Notes: generated by a model not told the origin, from the letters alone. A DNA stretch of 64,000 bases from Thermoanaerobaculales bacterium (GCA_035358815.1 DAOPQC010000004.1:62001-126000), one strand, 5' to 3'; shown: positions 45,055-55,512, numbered from the stretch's first letter. Translations and numbers: made by a program.

Positions 45055-46179
45055 TCATCGGTCGATCTCTCCGAGGACGATGTCGAGGGTCCCGATCACC
45101 GCGACCAGGTCGGCCACGAGGTGCCCCCGGACCATTTCGGGCAGCATCTGCAGGTTGACGAAGGACGGCGGCCGGACCCGGCAGCGGTAGGGCTCGGTGG
45201 CCTTGTCGGTGGTGACGATGAAGTAGCCCAGCTCGCCCTTGGGCGCCTCCACCGAGCCGTAGGCCATGCCGTCGCGGGCCCGCAGCACCTTCGGGATCTT
45301 GGCCATGACCGGGCCCTCGGGCAGCCGGTCGAGGCACTGGCGCAGGATCCGGACCGACTGCCGCATCTCGGCGATCCGCACCAGGTAGCGGTCGTAGGTG
45401 TCGCCGTTGGCCCCGATCGGGATCTCGAACTCGATCTCGTCGTAGCGGTCGTACGGGAAGACCCTGCGGATGTCCCAGCGCACCCCCGAGCCGCGCAGCG
45501 GCGGGCCGGTGAGGCCCCAATCGATGGCGTCCTCGGGCGAAACCACACCGACGCCGATCGTCCGCCGCTTCCAGATCCGGTTGTTGGTCAGCAGCTCCTC
45601 GTACTCGTCGATGTGGCCGGGGAAGGCGTCGACCAGGGCCGAGCACCGCTCGACCCAGCCGTCGGGGAGCTCGAACGGGGCGCCTCCGATCTTCATGGTG
45701 TTGAGCGTCAGCCGCGCCCCGCAGTAGCTTTCGAACAGGTCGAGGATCGCGTCGCGCTCGCGGAAGGTGTAGAAGAACGGGGTGATGGCCCCGAGGTCGA
45801 TGGCGTGGGTGGCCAGCCACACCAGGTGCGATGCCAGCCGCTGGAGCTCGGCGAGCATCATCCGGATGTAGGCGGCACGCGGCGGGATGGTGATTCCCAG
45901 CAGCTTCTCCATCGCGACGCAGAAGCCCTGGTTGTTGGTCGCCGAGGTGACGTAGTCCATGCGGTCGGTGTGCGGGATGCACTGCGGGAAGGCCATCGTC
46001 TCGAACAGCTTCTCGGTGCCGCGGTGGAGGTAGCCGATGATTGGCTTGGCATCGACGATCCGCTCGCCGTCGAGCTTGAGCTGGACGCGCAGCACGCCGT
46101 GAGTGGCCGGGTGCTGAGGCCCGAAGCTGACCTCCATCTCCTCGACGTCGAACAGCGAAGGGGGCCGCTGGTCGGTCAT
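45055..46179 (-). CDS. nuoD: NADH-quinone oxidoreductase subunit D
   Basis: 374 residues, the 49-kDa, hydrogenase-derived subunit. SFGPQHPATHGVLR holds the quinone-interacting His, and GYLHRGTEKL and the C-terminal DIVLGEIDR are also conserved. The start overlaps the nuoC stop (TGATG form), so NuoC and NuoD are separate here. Confidence 0.97.
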   Translation of the reverse strand: MTDQRPPSLFDVEEMEVSFGPQHPATHGVLRVQLKLDGERIVDAKPIIGYLHRGTEKLFETMAFPQCIPHTDRMDYVTSATNNQGFCVAMEKLLGITIPPRAAYIRMMLAELQRLASHLVWLATHAIDLGAITPFFYTFRERDAILDLFESYCGARLTLNTMKIGGAPFELPDGWVERCSALVDAFPGHIDEYEELLTNNRIWKRRTIGVGVVSPEDAIDWGLTGPPLRGSGVRWDIRRVFPYDRYDEIEFEIPIGANGDTYDRYLVRIAEMRQSVRILRQCLDRLPEGPVMAKIPKVLRARDGMAYGSVEAPKGELGYFIVTTDKATEPYRCRVRPPSFVNLQMLPEMVRGHLVADLVAVIGTLDIVLGEIDR

Positions 46180-46985
46180 CAGTCCCCCTTCCCCTCGGCC
46201 TTGGGCTCGCCCGACTCGAGCTCGTCGGGGCGGACCGGGCCGCCGCCCGGCGGGTAGACATCCGGGTAGATCGCGGCCCCGGTGTCGATCCCCTCGACCG
46301 GGAAGTCCTTGCGCAGGGGGTGGCCGTTGAAGCCCTCCCAGGTGAGGATGCGCTCGAGTGCCGGGTGGCCCTCGAAGTGGATCCCGAACATGTCGTAGAC
46401 CTCTCGCTCGAGCCAGTTGGCGGTCCGCCAGACGCCGGTGACCGACGCGATCGAGCTCTCCTCCCGGAGGGCCGCGACGAGGCGGATCCGCTTGGAGTCG
46501 TCGAAGCGGTGCATCCAGTACACGACGTCGAACCGCCCCTGCTCGCGATCGAGCCAGTCGATCGCCGTCAGGTCGACCAAGAAGGTGAAGCCGCGGTCGC
46601 CCTTGAGGGCACGGCAGATTTCGACGATCCGGTCAGCCGGGATGGTCACGGTGACGTCGCCGGCGAAACTGTCGGCCGCCAGCACCGCGCCGTCGACGGC
46701 GGCGGCGAGCGCCGCCACGTCCGGGTCGGCCGAGGCGTCCTGGTGCTCGGGGGTGACCGGCTTGGCCTCCCACGGCGGCTTGGGCTCCTCGGGCGCCGCC
46801 GCCTTGGCGGCCTTGGCGGCCTCCGCCTTGGCCTTGGCCGCCGCGATCTTGGCCGCCTTCTCGTCATCGGTCAGCGCCGGCCGGGGCGCGTCGGCGCCCG
46901 TGCCCGCAGCCTCGGGCGCGGCGCCGGCGGGCTGCCCGGGGGCTGCCGGTGCGTGGTCGGGAGTGGTCTTCTCGTTGTCGCTCAT
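46179..46985 (-). CDS. nuoC: NADH-quinone oxidoreductase subunit C with Ala/Lys-rich N-terminal extension
   Basis: 268 residues. The conserved 30-kDa domain starts near residue 95 (DGAVLAADSFAGDVTVTIP) and includes NWLEREVYDMFGIHFEGHP and HPLRKDFP. Residues 1-90 are low-complexity (KAKAEAAKAAKAAAPEEPKP), absent from typical NuoC. No start with comparable support lies at the conserved domain, so the extension appears to be translated. Confidence 0.95.
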   Translation of the reverse strand: MSDNEKTTPDHAPAAPGQPAGAAPEAAGTGADAPRPALTDDEKAAKIAAAKAKAEAAKAAKAAAPEEPKPPWEAKPVTPEHQDASADPDVAALAAAVDGAVLAADSFAGDVTVTIPADRIVEICRALKGDRGFTFLVDLTAIDWLDREQGRFDVVYWMHRFDDSKRIRLVAALREESSIASVTGVWRTANWLEREVYDMFGIHFEGHPALERILTWEGFNGHPLRKDFPVEGIDTGAAIYPDVYPPGGGPVRPDELESGEPKAEGKGD

Positions 46986-46992
46986 GGCTGCC

Positions 46993-47481
46993 TCACGAGG
47001 CCCGACGGCGCGCGATCGTCAACCGGTCGATCTTGCGCTGCAGCTGCATCAGCCCGTAAAGCAGCGCTTCCGGACGCGGCGGGCAGCCCGGAATGTAGAC
47101 GTCCACCGGCATGATCCGGTCGACGCCCTGGGTCACCGCGTAGGTCCGGTAGGGTCCGCCGCAGGTGGCGCACGATCCCATCGCGATCACCCACTTCGGC
47201 TCCGCCATCTGCTGGTAGAGGCGCTTGACGACGGGCGCCATCTTCTCGGTGACCGTGCCGGAGACGATCATCAGGTCCGCCTGCCGCGGGGTGCTCCGGA
47301 ACACCTCGGCGCCGAAGCGCGCCATGTCGAAGCGCGGGTCGAGCACCGCCATCATCTCGATGGCGCAGCAGGCGAGACCGAACTGCATCGGCCACAGCGA
47401 GCTGCGCCGCGCCCAGTTGAAGAGGAGGTCGTACGAGGTGGTGATGATGTTGCGGTCGAAGCGACCCTCGATCAGGCCCAT
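46993..47481 (-). CDS. nuoB: NADH-quinone oxidoreductase subunit B
   Basis: 162 residues. Cluster N2 ligands: LACCAIEMM (tandem Cys), GSCATCGG and PGCPPRPE. The ATG at 47481 lies inside the end of nuoA and is preceded by GGAGGGGGG. Confidence 0.97.
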   Translation of the reverse strand: MGLIEGRFDRNIITTSYDLLFNWARRSSLWPMQFGLACCAIEMMAVLDPRFDMARFGAEVFRSTPRQADLMIVSGTVTEKMAPVVKRLYQQMAEPKWVIAMGSCATCGGPYRTYAVTQGVDRIMPVDVYIPGCPPRPEALLYGLMQLQRKIDRLTIARRRAS

Positions 47482-47828
47482 TCCAGCGCCCCCCTCCGCC
47501 ATGCGTACACGTAGCCGACGAGCAGGATCGCCAGGAAGACGACCATCTCGATGAAGCCGAACAGCGCCAGCTTCTCGAACATCACCGCCCACGGGAAGAG
47601 GAAGATGGTCTCGACGTCGAACACCACGAACAGCACCGCGATCAGGTAGTAGCGGATCGAGAAGCGGGTGTCGAGGGCGTGCGTCGGCGCCTTGATCCCG
47701 CACTCGTAGGTCTCGGCCTTGACCGGATCCGGCGATCCCGACCGCACCACCGCCGCCAGCAGCAGCACGACGATCGGAAAGGACAGGGCGATCAGGGCAA
47801 AGACAAGGATGGGGACATAGTGGGCCAT
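47472..47828 (-). CDS. nuoA: NADH-quinone oxidoreductase subunit A
   Basis: 118 residues, three helices. YECGIKAPTHALDTRFSIRYY and the VFDVETIFLFPWAV motif identify NuoA. First gene of the 15-gene operon, with GGAGGGGGG 4 nt before the ATG and a strong promoter upstream. nuoE, F and G (the NADH-oxidising module) are absent, as in 11-subunit complex I. Confidence 0.97.
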   Translation of the reverse strand: MAHYVPILVFALIALSFPIVVLLLAAVVRSGSPDPVKAETYECGIKAPTHALDTRFSIRYYLIAVLFVVFDVETIFLFPWAVMFEKLALFGFIEMVVFLAILLVGYVYAWRRGALEWA

Positions 47829-47853
47829 CGACCCCCCTCCACAGAGCCGGTTC

Positions 47854-47881
47854 ATTCTAACGACCCTCGAACGCTTGTCAA
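47854..47881 (-). promoter_or_regulatory. Promoter of the nuo-atp operon
   Basis: On the minus strand, TTGACA (47876-47881), 16 nt, TAGAAT (47854-47859). The nuoA start codon is 25 nt downstream of the -10 box. Confidence 0.75.
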
Positions 47882-47984
47882 CGATTTCACAAGGTGCGCG
47901 GATCCGGCCTGAGACTCGCAACCGCCGGCACTGGCGAGGACGCGGACCGCAGTCCGCGGGACGTCGGTTCCGCTGCGGCCCGAG

Positions 47985-48172
47985 CCTGGGCTGACGCCTG
48001 TCTCCCGCGCCCGCGTCCGCTTCCGCGCCCGCTTCCGGGCCCGGCGAAGACCAAGCACACACCCACCCGGGGCTCACAAAACCTCACCTCTCGCTTCACG
48101 TGGGAAGCGGGAACGGGAACGGGAACGGGAACGGGAGCGGGTACGGGGACGAGGTCGGAGTCGGGCGCGGAA
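47985..48172. repeat. Hexamer runs between the nuo promoter and comM
   Basis: CCCGCGCCCGCGTCCGCTTC and CGCGCCCGCTTCCGGGCCC (inverted orientation, about 48005-48040) and GGGAACGGGAACGGGAACGG (about 48111-48160). Together they fill most of the 362-bp gap; no gene is seen. Confidence 0.65.
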
Positions 48173-48190
48173 GCGGGGGAAGGAGCCCCC

Positions 48191-49738
<1,548 letters not shown>

Positions 49739-49832
49739 CACGGGTCTCCAGGTTTCGGCAGTCGGCGCACCGGGGCCGGGCCGGTCGCCTGCCTCACAGT
49801 TCCAAAGGAGGGGAGAGGCGCCGAGTGAGAGG

Positions 49833-49932
49833 TGGGCGCGGATCCGGCTTCGTGCTTCGCACTACGCCGTGACGAGAGCGGGCGCGGAGACGGCACGGGA
49901 ACGGGAACGGGAGCGGGAACGGGGACGGAGGC
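49833..49932. repeat. GGATCCGGCTTCG unit plus GGGAAC hexamers
   Basis: GTGGGCGCGGATCCGGCTTC, then TTCGCACTACGCCGTGACGA, then GGGAACGGGAACGGGAGCGG. It is immediately upstream of the tmRNA promoter and covers its expected -35 region. Confidence 0.7.
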
Positions 49933-49946
49933 GAGACCGGGGGTGG

Positions 49947-49952
49947 TAGAAT
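49947..49952 (+). promoter_or_regulatory. -10 box of the tmRNA gene
   Basis: TAGAAT 21 nt before the mature 5' end of tmRNA. The -35 region lies in hexamer repeat DNA and no good match is seen. Confidence 0.45.
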
Positions 49953-49973
49953 GCAGGCGACTGTTGAACCACT

Positions 49974-50321
49974 GGGGGCGTCCAGGGTTCGACGGGGGAC
50001 AAGTCCGGCTGTCGGCAGCGTGTCGAGGTCCACCCGCTCGTATCAGGGTGGAACAACACAACAGCCAACAGCAACTACGCTCTGGCCGCGTAAGTCGGCC
50101 ACGTCGTTCCCGAGGCCCCGCCTGTCGGCCTGGGTCCGGCGCTGTTTGACAGGCTGGGTTGCCGCGCCGCCCGGACACGGTGACCGAGATCTCACGGGCT
50201 GGCCCCGCGGATCGGTTGCCCGCTCACCGACCCCGGGGCGAGACAAAGCAGCGGGCTGCACACGGAGAAGCCGGCACCCGGAGTCCCTCGGACGTGGGTT
50301 CGATTCCCACCGCCTCCACCA
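49974..50321 (+). ncRNA. ssrA: Transfer-messenger RNA (tmRNA)
   Basis: 348 nt. The tRNA-like ends pair as GGGGGCG (49974-49980) with CGCCTCC (50311-50317) before A-CCA; the 5' part continues TCCAGGGTTCGACGGGG and the 3' T-arm is GTGGGTTCGATTCCCAC. The tag reading frame ends AACAGCAACTACGCTCTGGC then CGCG and TAA (50091-50093), giving ...ANSNYALAA, with the C-terminal YALAA protease degron. The resume codon is probably GCC at 50064. It rescues stalled ribosomes with SmpB, which is not in this window. Confidence 0.95.
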
Positions 50322-50333
50322 GGTCGTTATTCG

Positions 50334-51767
50334 ATGAAACGTCGCCTTGTCGTGACGCTCGCCCTGATCCTGTGGGTGGGATCGGCGGTGGCGCAGGAGC
50401 GGCCGAGCTCCGGCGCCACGGTCGAGTTCCACTTCGGCGACCGGTCGCTGACAGTGCCGCTGCTCGGCTCGCGGCTCGAGATCCTGCCGGTGCTGGCGAT
50501 GGTCGGAGCGGAGGCCAGCTACGCGGCGGCTGCCGACACCTACGGCGTCGTCTACCAGGGCCACGTGATCCAGTTCGCGATCGGCCGCCGGTACGTGCTC
50601 GTCGACGGGAGTCTCCACGAGGCCCCCGACGCTCCCGCCGCCTCGCCGGGCGGGGTCGCGGCGAGCCTCGCGTTCCTCGAGCAGGTCCTGCTCGCACCGA
50701 TCGGGTTTCACCTCGAGCCGGCTCCGAACGGCCACCGGATCGTGGCCGGCGCCCGGGTCGCCGAGCCGGTGACGGTCCGGCCGGCGGCCGCCGACTTCGG
50801 GTTGACGACGACCCTGGTGCTGACCCTCGACCGGCCGGTTGGCGCCGATGTCAAGGGGGCCCCCGACGAGACCGTCATTCGCTTTGCCGATGCCACGCCG
50901 GTGCTCGACAACTCGCTGCCGTTCAGGTCGCGCAGGGTGGTGTCGCTCACCAGCCGCGGACAGGAGCTCGTCGTTCGCACGCAGAGCGGGGTCGGCGTCC
51001 TCAACTGGCACACTCTGACCGAGCCCGACCGTGTCGTGCTCGAGCTCGGTGCCGTAGAGCCGTCAGCAGGCGCTGCCCCTCCGGAGGCGTTCGCCGAGCG
51101 CACCGGCCCGCGGCCGATCGTCATCGATCCGGGACACGGGGGGAGCGACACCGGAGCGGCATCGGGCAGCGGGATCGTCGAGAAGGAGGTGGTGCTGGCC
51201 GTCGCCCGCCGCCTGGCCACCATTCTCGCTGGCCAGGGGCACACGGTGCGGCTCACGCGCCCCGGTGACGACGTGCGGGCGCTGACCGACCGCACCTCCC
51301 TGGCCAACCGGGTGGATGCGGTCGCCTTCGTGTCGCTCCACGCCAACGCGTCGACGGTGGCGGCGGTGCAGGGTGCCGAGACTTACTACATGAGCCTCGA
51401 TGACAGCTCGACCGACGAGCACGCCGCCGCCACGGCCCAGCTCGAGAACCGGTCGGGCGAAGACGGCGGCCGATCGAGCCTCGACCTGATCCTCTGGGAT
51501 CTCGCCCAGGCCGAGGTGCTGAACGAGAGCGCCGAGCTCGCGCTGGCGGTGCAGGGCAGGCTCAACGAGCGCCTCGGCCTCAAGGACCGCGGCGTCAAGC
51601 AGGCTCCGTTCGTGGTGCTGACCGGGGCCACGATGCCGGCGATCCTGGTCGAGATCGGCTTCCTCTCCAACCCCGCCGAGGCGCAGCAGCTCGCCAGCGT
51701 GGACCACCAGCAGCGCCTCGCCGAGGCCCTCGCGCTCGGCATCGACGACTTCGTGCGGTCGCGATGA
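50334..51767 (+). CDS. N-acetylmuramoyl-L-alanine amidase (Amidase_3 family)
   Basis: Zinc hydrolase that cleaves the peptide from MurNAc in peptidoglycan, outside the inner membrane. 477 residues with signal peptide (about 1-20). The N-terminal 250 residues hold copper-amine-oxidase-like and AMIN-like beta segments (LEILPVLAMVGAEASYAAAA, VIRFADATPVL). The catalytic domain has His268 (DPGHGGSD), Glu283, His336 (SLHANAS) and Glu440 (ILVEIGF), a complete set. The ATG is 12 bp after tmRNA with only AGG upstream. The stop overlaps the GerMN gene, which suggests one wall-metabolism operon with murI. Confidence 0.93.
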   Translation: MKRRLVVTLALILWVGSAVAQERPSSGATVEFHFGDRSLTVPLLGSRLEILPVLAMVGAEASYAAAADTYGVVYQGHVIQFAIGRRYVLVDGSLHEAPDAPAASPGGVAASLAFLEQVLLAPIGFHLEPAPNGHRIVAGARVAEPVTVRPAAADFGLTTTLVLTLDRPVGADVKGAPDETVIRFADATPVLDNSLPFRSRRVVSLTSRGQELVVRTQSGVGVLNWHTLTEPDRVVLELGAVEPSAGAAPPEAFAERTGPRPIVIDPGHGGSDTGAASGSGIVEKEVVLAVARRLATILAGQGHTVRLTRPGDDVRALTDRTSLANRVDAVAFVSLHANASTVAAVQGAETYYMSLDDSSTDEHAAATAQLENRSGEDGGRSSLDLILWDLAQAEVLNESAELALAVQGRLNERLGLKDRGVKQAPFVVLTGATMPAILVEIGFLSNPAEAQQLASVDHQQRLAEALALGIDDFVRSR

Positions 51768-52324
51768 GCAACCGGGTCCTCCTCATCGCGGCGGCGGCGC
51801 TGGCGGCGGCGCTGATCCTGGTGTGGGTGCTGAGCAGCGGGCCCTCGCGCGTCGCGTCGAAGCCCGCCGTCATCGAGCCACGGATCGCGCCCACGCCCAC
51901 GCCGGCGCCGCAGCAGCGAATCATGTTGCTGTTCGCCGGGCCCGACGGACAGCTTCACCCCGAGCTGCGTGAGGTGCCGCTGCCGGCCGAGGCCCACGAG
52001 CGGGCGCGGGTGGTGGTGCGCGAGCTGCTGGCGGGGCCAACCGCCGGCCTCGCCCCGGTGGTGCCGTACCCGGCCGAGGTCAACGCTGTGTTCGTCGATC
52101 AGTCCGGCCTCGCCTTCATCGACATCACCGCACCGCCGAACCCGCTTCAGGGCAGCAATGTCGAGCTGATGCTGGTCTACGGGCTGGTCGACTCGGTGCT
52201 CCTCAACTGCCCCGAGCTGAGGGCGGTGCAGATCCTGTTCGGCGGCGCCGAGGTGCCCACGTTGACCGGCCACCTGGACCTGTCGAGGCCGCTCGTGCTC
52301 AACCGGCGGTTCATCGCCTCGTGA
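51764..52324 (+). CDS. GerMN domain membrane-anchored protein
   Basis: 186 residues with an N-terminal anchor (about 5-25), a Pro/Thr linker (about 32-50) and one GerMN domain (about 52-165; EVPLPAEAHERARVVVRELLAGPTAG and AFIDITAP are typical). GerMN proteins act with amidases in spore or envelope wall processes. No spore genes are seen here, so a vegetative wall role with the adjacent amidase is likelier. It overlaps both neighbours (ATGA and TGATG). Confidence 0.88.
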   Translation: MSNRVLLIAAAALAAALILVWVLSSGPSRVASKPAVIEPRIAPTPTPAPQQRIMLLFAGPDGQLHPELREVPLPAEAHERARVVVRELLAGPTAGLAPVVPYPAEVNAVFVDQSGLAFIDITAPPNPLQGSNVELMLVYGLVDSVLLNCPELRAVQILFGGAEVPTLTGHLDLSRPLVLNRRFIAS

Positions 52325-53124
52325 TGGACGACGGCCGGCTCCCGATCGGCGTGTTCGACTCCGGCGTCGGCGGTCTGACGGTGCTGCAGGCGATTCGCAG
52401 GAGCCTGCCGGGCGAGGACTACCTCTACCTGGGCGACACCGCGCGCCTGCCCTACGGGAGCAAGTCGCCGAGCACGGTCCAGCGCTACGCGCTCAACGCC
52501 GCCCGCCACCTGGTCGATCGCGGGGTCAAGCTGCTGGTGGTGGCGTGCAACACGGCGTCGTCGTACGCGCTCGAGGAGGTCATGGCGGCCTGTCCGGTGC
52601 CGGTCGTCGGCGTCGTCGAGCCCGGCGTGCGCGCCGCCCTGGCCACCGGCGCGCGGCGCATCGGGGTGATCGGCACCGAGGGAACCGTGCGGTCGGAGGC
52701 GTACCAGCGCGCGCTCCTGCGGGCCGACCGGCGGGTCACGGTCGACGCTGCGGCGTGCCCGCTGTTCGTGCCGCTCGCCGAGGAGGGATGGGGCGATCAC
52801 CCGGTGACCGACCTGGTGGCCGAGCACTACCTGCGGCCGCTGCTCGCCCGCGGCATCGAGGCGCTGATCCTCGGCTGCACCCACTACCCGCTGCTGCGGC
52901 CGTCACTGGAGCGGGTCGCCGGGCGGGCGGTCCGCCTGGTCGACTCCGCAACCTCGGTGGCCACCACCGTGGTCACCGACTTCGGCGGCTTGATGGACAC
53001 TTGGGCCGGCGAGGACGGCATCGTGCGCCTCCAGCTCACCGATGCGTCGGACCGCTTCCTCGACATCACCCGCCGGATCCTCGGCGGCGACCCCGAGCAC
53101 CTCGAGGTTGTCGACATCTCGTAG
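52324..53124 (+). CDS. murI: Glutamate racemase
   Basis: Supplies D-glutamate for peptidoglycan. 266 residues. The two catalytic cysteines are Cys75 (VVACNTASS) and Cys185 (LGCTHYPLL); the N-terminal GVFDSGVGGLTVL is invariant. The start is ATG at 52324 overlapping the GerMN stop, or GTG at 52321. Third gene of the wall operon. Confidence 0.96.
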   Translation: MDDGRLPIGVFDSGVGGLTVLQAIRRSLPGEDYLYLGDTARLPYGSKSPSTVQRYALNAARHLVDRGVKLLVVACNTASSYALEEVMAACPVPVVGVVEPGVRAALATGARRIGVIGTEGTVRSEAYQRALLRADRRVTVDAAACPLFVPLAEEGWGDHPVTDLVAEHYLRPLLARGIEALILGCTHYPLLRPSLERVAGRAVRLVDSATSVATTVVTDFGGLMDTWAGEDGIVRLQLTDASDRFLDITRRILGGDPEHLEVVDIS

Positions 53125-53255
53125 GAGCCTGTGGGGCAGCGGCCCCCATGCGCGCTCCTGATGAGGTCGTCGAAGTCGGCCTCTGCCCCACCCGCTCCTC
53201 GGGATGCGCTGCGCGCATCCTGGCGGGGGAGCCGGTTGGCCGGGAGCAGGGCGGA

Positions 53256-53669
53256 TCAGCCGATCACGCGAAGGCCGCTCGCCCGGGCGGCGGTGGCGAG
53301 CAGCTGGTCGTGGGTCGCCATCACCAGCGGCGCGTCGGACTGCTCCGCCCACAGCAGCGCGCTCGCGAGGTGGATGGCGTCGAGCGTGCCGAGCGTGGTG
53401 GGCATCGGCTGAGAGGCGCGCGCGAGCACCGGCCGGGAGAGCTCGATGACCGACAGCGCGTCGAGGAGCCTGAAGACCGCCTCGCGCCGCGCGGCGACCT
53501 CGTCGTCGTCGAGCCCGGCGGCAAGCCGGAGGCGATCGAGGGTGCGCAGGCACTCGACCTCGACAAGCCGGGATGTGACGCCTTCCTCGATCTCGGACCA
53601 CGCGGCGAGCGCGTCGGGCTGCCCGAGCACGACCCGCAGCAGGACCGACGAGTCGAGGTAGGCGATCAC
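53256..53669 (-). CDS. VapC-type PIN-domain toxin
   Basis: 137 residues. The four acidic PIN residues are Asp6 (AYLDSS), Glu39 (VECLRT), Asp97 (TLDAIHLA) and Asp121 (ATHDQLL), so the Mg-dependent RNase site is intact. The start is GTG overlapping the antitoxin stop (GTGA). The module lies on the opposite strand between murI and rph. Confidence 0.92.
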   Translation of the reverse strand: MIAYLDSSVLLRVVLGQPDALAAWSEIEEGVTSRLVEVECLRTLDRLRLAAGLDDDEVAARREAVFRLLDALSVIELSRPVLARASQPMPTTLGTLDAIHLASALLWAEQSDAPLVMATHDQLLATAARASGLRVIG

Positions 53670-53926
53670 CGGTCGCCCTGGCGCTCCTCGAGCAGCAGCT
53701 CGACGACGTCACGCTCGATGGCGAGCGGCGGCGGCCGCGGGACGTCGCGCAGTCGTGGCGCACCGGCGAGGGGCCTTCGCACGACGAGCGGCGACCCGTC
53801 ATCAAATGGGACCAGCCGTGCCACCGGGGTGTCGCGGTCGAACACGGTGATCGACGCGCCGCGCCGCACCCGCCGCAGGTGCTCGCTCAGGCGGCTCTTG
53901 AGATCGGCGATCCGAACATCGGTCAT
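53666..53926 (-). CDS. Phd/YefM-type antitoxin of the VapC toxin
   Basis: 86 residues. MTDVRIADLKSRLSEHLRRV followed by VFDRDTPVARLVP is the Phd/YefM DNA-binding fold. The C-terminal half is Pro/Arg-rich with a final acidic helix, the usual toxin-binding region. The ATG at 53926 is 6 nt after TATCTT with no ribosome site, so it is probably leaderless. Confidence 0.88.
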   Translation of the reverse strand: MTDVRIADLKSRLSEHLRRVRRGASITVFDRDTPVARLVPFDDGSPLVVRRPLAGAPRLRDVPRPPPLAIERDVVELLLEERQGDR

Positions 53927-53932
53927 GACCAT

Positions 53933-53961
53933 AAGATAACCATTTCTAGTCATCAGCACAA
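53933..53961 (-). promoter_or_regulatory. Promoter of the VapBC module
   Basis: On the minus strand, TTGTGC (53956-53961), 17 nt, TATCTT (53933-53938). The local sequence is clearly lower in GC than its surroundings. Confidence 0.65.
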
Positions 53962-54159
53962 GACGAGGGCCCCTGCGTCCCGTCACCCTTCAGAAGGGCG
54001 CCAGGAGGCGGGCCTGCGAATCGGGTCGGTCCTCGGCCGCCAGCCCGGACAACCACACCCGCCCGCAACCGCGCGAATCGGGTCCGGTGGCTGCCGGGGG
54101 CAGATCACGCGTCCGTCGCGCGGAGATCCTGTACCCTGTGCGGGAAGCGAGGATCGTCC

Positions 54160-54900
54160 ATGAGACCAGACGGCCGCCGGCCCGACCAGATCCGAGCACC
54201 AGAGATCACGCCCGGCTTCATCCGCCACGCCGAGGGCAGCGTGCTGTGGCGGGCCGGCGACACCTTGGTGCTCTGCAACGCCAGCTACGACGACAAGACC
54301 CCGCCGTTCCTGCGGGGCTCTGGCGAGGGCTGGGTCACCGCCGAGTACGCGATGCTGCCGCGGGCCACCGACACCCGCGGCGACCGGCGGCCATCGGGCC
54401 GCTCGCAGGAGATCCAGCGCCTGATCGGGCGCGCGCTGCGCGCCGCGGTCCGGCGCGACCGGATGGGCGAGCGCTCGATCATCGTCGACTGCGACGTGCT
54501 CCAGGCCGACGGGTCGACGCGGACCGCGAGCGTGTCGGGCGGCTGGGTGGCGCTCACCCTCGCGCTGGCCCGGCTCCACGAGCAGGGCGTGCTGCCGGAG
54601 TGGCCGCTCGTCGCGCAGGTCGCGGCGGTGGCGGTGGGCGTGATCGGCGGCGAGGCGCGGGCCGACCTCGACTACGGCGAGGACTTCGACTGCGACGTCG
54701 ACCTCAACCTGGTCTACACCGCCGGCGGCCGGCTGGTGGAGGTCCAGGGCACCGCCGAGGGCCGGCCGTTCACCCGCGGCGAGCTCGAGGCCGTGCTCGA
54801 CGTCGGCTGGGCCGGCGCCGAGCAGGTCCTGGCCGCCCAGCGCGCGGTCGTCGCCCCGCGCCTCGAGGAGCTCGGGCTGGGCTTCCCGGCGGACAGTTAG
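54160..54900 (+). CDS. rph: Ribonuclease PH
   Basis: Phosphorolytic 3'-exoribonuclease that trims tRNA 3' ends. 246 residues, full length. RPDGRRPDQIR, RDRMGERSIIVDCDVLQADG and VDLNLVYT are family signatures. The ATG has GAGGA 8 nt upstream. It sits next to murI as in many genomes but is separated here by the VapBC insertion. Confidence 0.96.
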   Translation: MRPDGRRPDQIRAPEITPGFIRHAEGSVLWRAGDTLVLCNASYDDKTPPFLRGSGEGWVTAEYAMLPRATDTRGDRRPSGRSQEIQRLIGRALRAAVRRDRMGERSIIVDCDVLQADGSTRTASVSGGWVALTLALARLHEQGVLPEWPLVAQVAAVAVGVIGGEARADLDYGEDFDCDVDLNLVYTAGGRLVEVQGTAEGRPFTRGELEAVLDVGWAGAEQVLAAQRAVVAPRLEELGLGFPADS

Positions 54901-55038
54901 ACCGCGAACTCACGCGAGCAGGGTTGCGCCGGAGGCTCATCGCCGTGTCACTCCGTCGAGTGTCGATCATGGCGCCGCGCCGCACAAAAACTTCAATGGG
55001 CAAACTCGCTTGCGGTAGGTTGGAGTTGGAGATCCACG

Positions 55039-55266
55039 ATGGAGCTGAACGCCTCGAAGGTGCGCGAGACCATCTCGAAAGTCCTCAGCCGGTTCCTGAA
55101 GGCTGGGAAGGTGCCCGAAAGCCTGCGCAAGACCAGGACGGAGGGCGTTGTGGCCCTGCAGGTGTCGTCCAAGCTCTCGCGTCTGGTGCCCCGCGACTAC
55201 CTCCGCTGCGACCCTGAATCGATCGTCCACCTCGACTGGTCGGGCGAGGCGATCTGGATCGAGTGA
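55039..55266 (+). CDS. Small hypothetical protein
   Basis: 75 residues, unrecognised. A basic N-terminal half (KVRETISKVLSRFLKAGKVP) is followed by a conserved-looking C-terminus ending HLDWSGEAIWIE. TTGGAG lies 10 nt upstream of the ATG. Coding is plausible but not proven. Confidence 0.5.
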   Translation: MELNASKVRETISKVLSRFLKAGKVPESLRKTRTEGVVALQVSSKLSRLVPRDYLRCDPESIVHLDWSGEAIWIE

Positions 55267-55302
55267 GGCGCTGCGAGGCGGCGCCTTCCGGCACCGTTCC
55301 GG

Positions 55303-55512
55303 AAGCGGGCGGGGATCCGGCTTCCGGCTTCGCGTTCCGCTTCGCCGTGACAGGTCGCCGCGGGCTCCGCCGTAACGAGAGTGGATGGGCACGGAGTCGG
55401 GAACGGGAACCCGGCTTCGCTTCTGGCTACGCCGTGGCGAGCGGGATTGGGAACGACGTCGGAGGCGGATCCGGCTTCGTCCTTCGCACTTCGCCGTGAC
55501 AAGAGCGGGTGC
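55303..55512. repeat. Two GGATCCGGCTTCG units with an intervening hexamer run
   Basis: GGGGATCCGGCTTCCGGCTT to TTCGCCGTGACAGG, then GGGAACGGGAACCCGGCTTC, then GGATCCGGCTTCGTCCTTCG to TTCGCCGTGACAAGAGCGGG. It fills the 398-bp gap before the tRNA cluster. Confidence 0.75.

Noticed and set aside
53130..53190. GTGGGGCAG/CTGCCCCAC inverted repeat after murI as terminator
   Set aside because: Loop of over 40 nt and no T-tract.
53196..53220. GGATGCGC hairpin sharing CTCCTCGGGATGCGC with 35332-35342
   Set aside because: Only about 15 bp match and just two places; too little to call a family.
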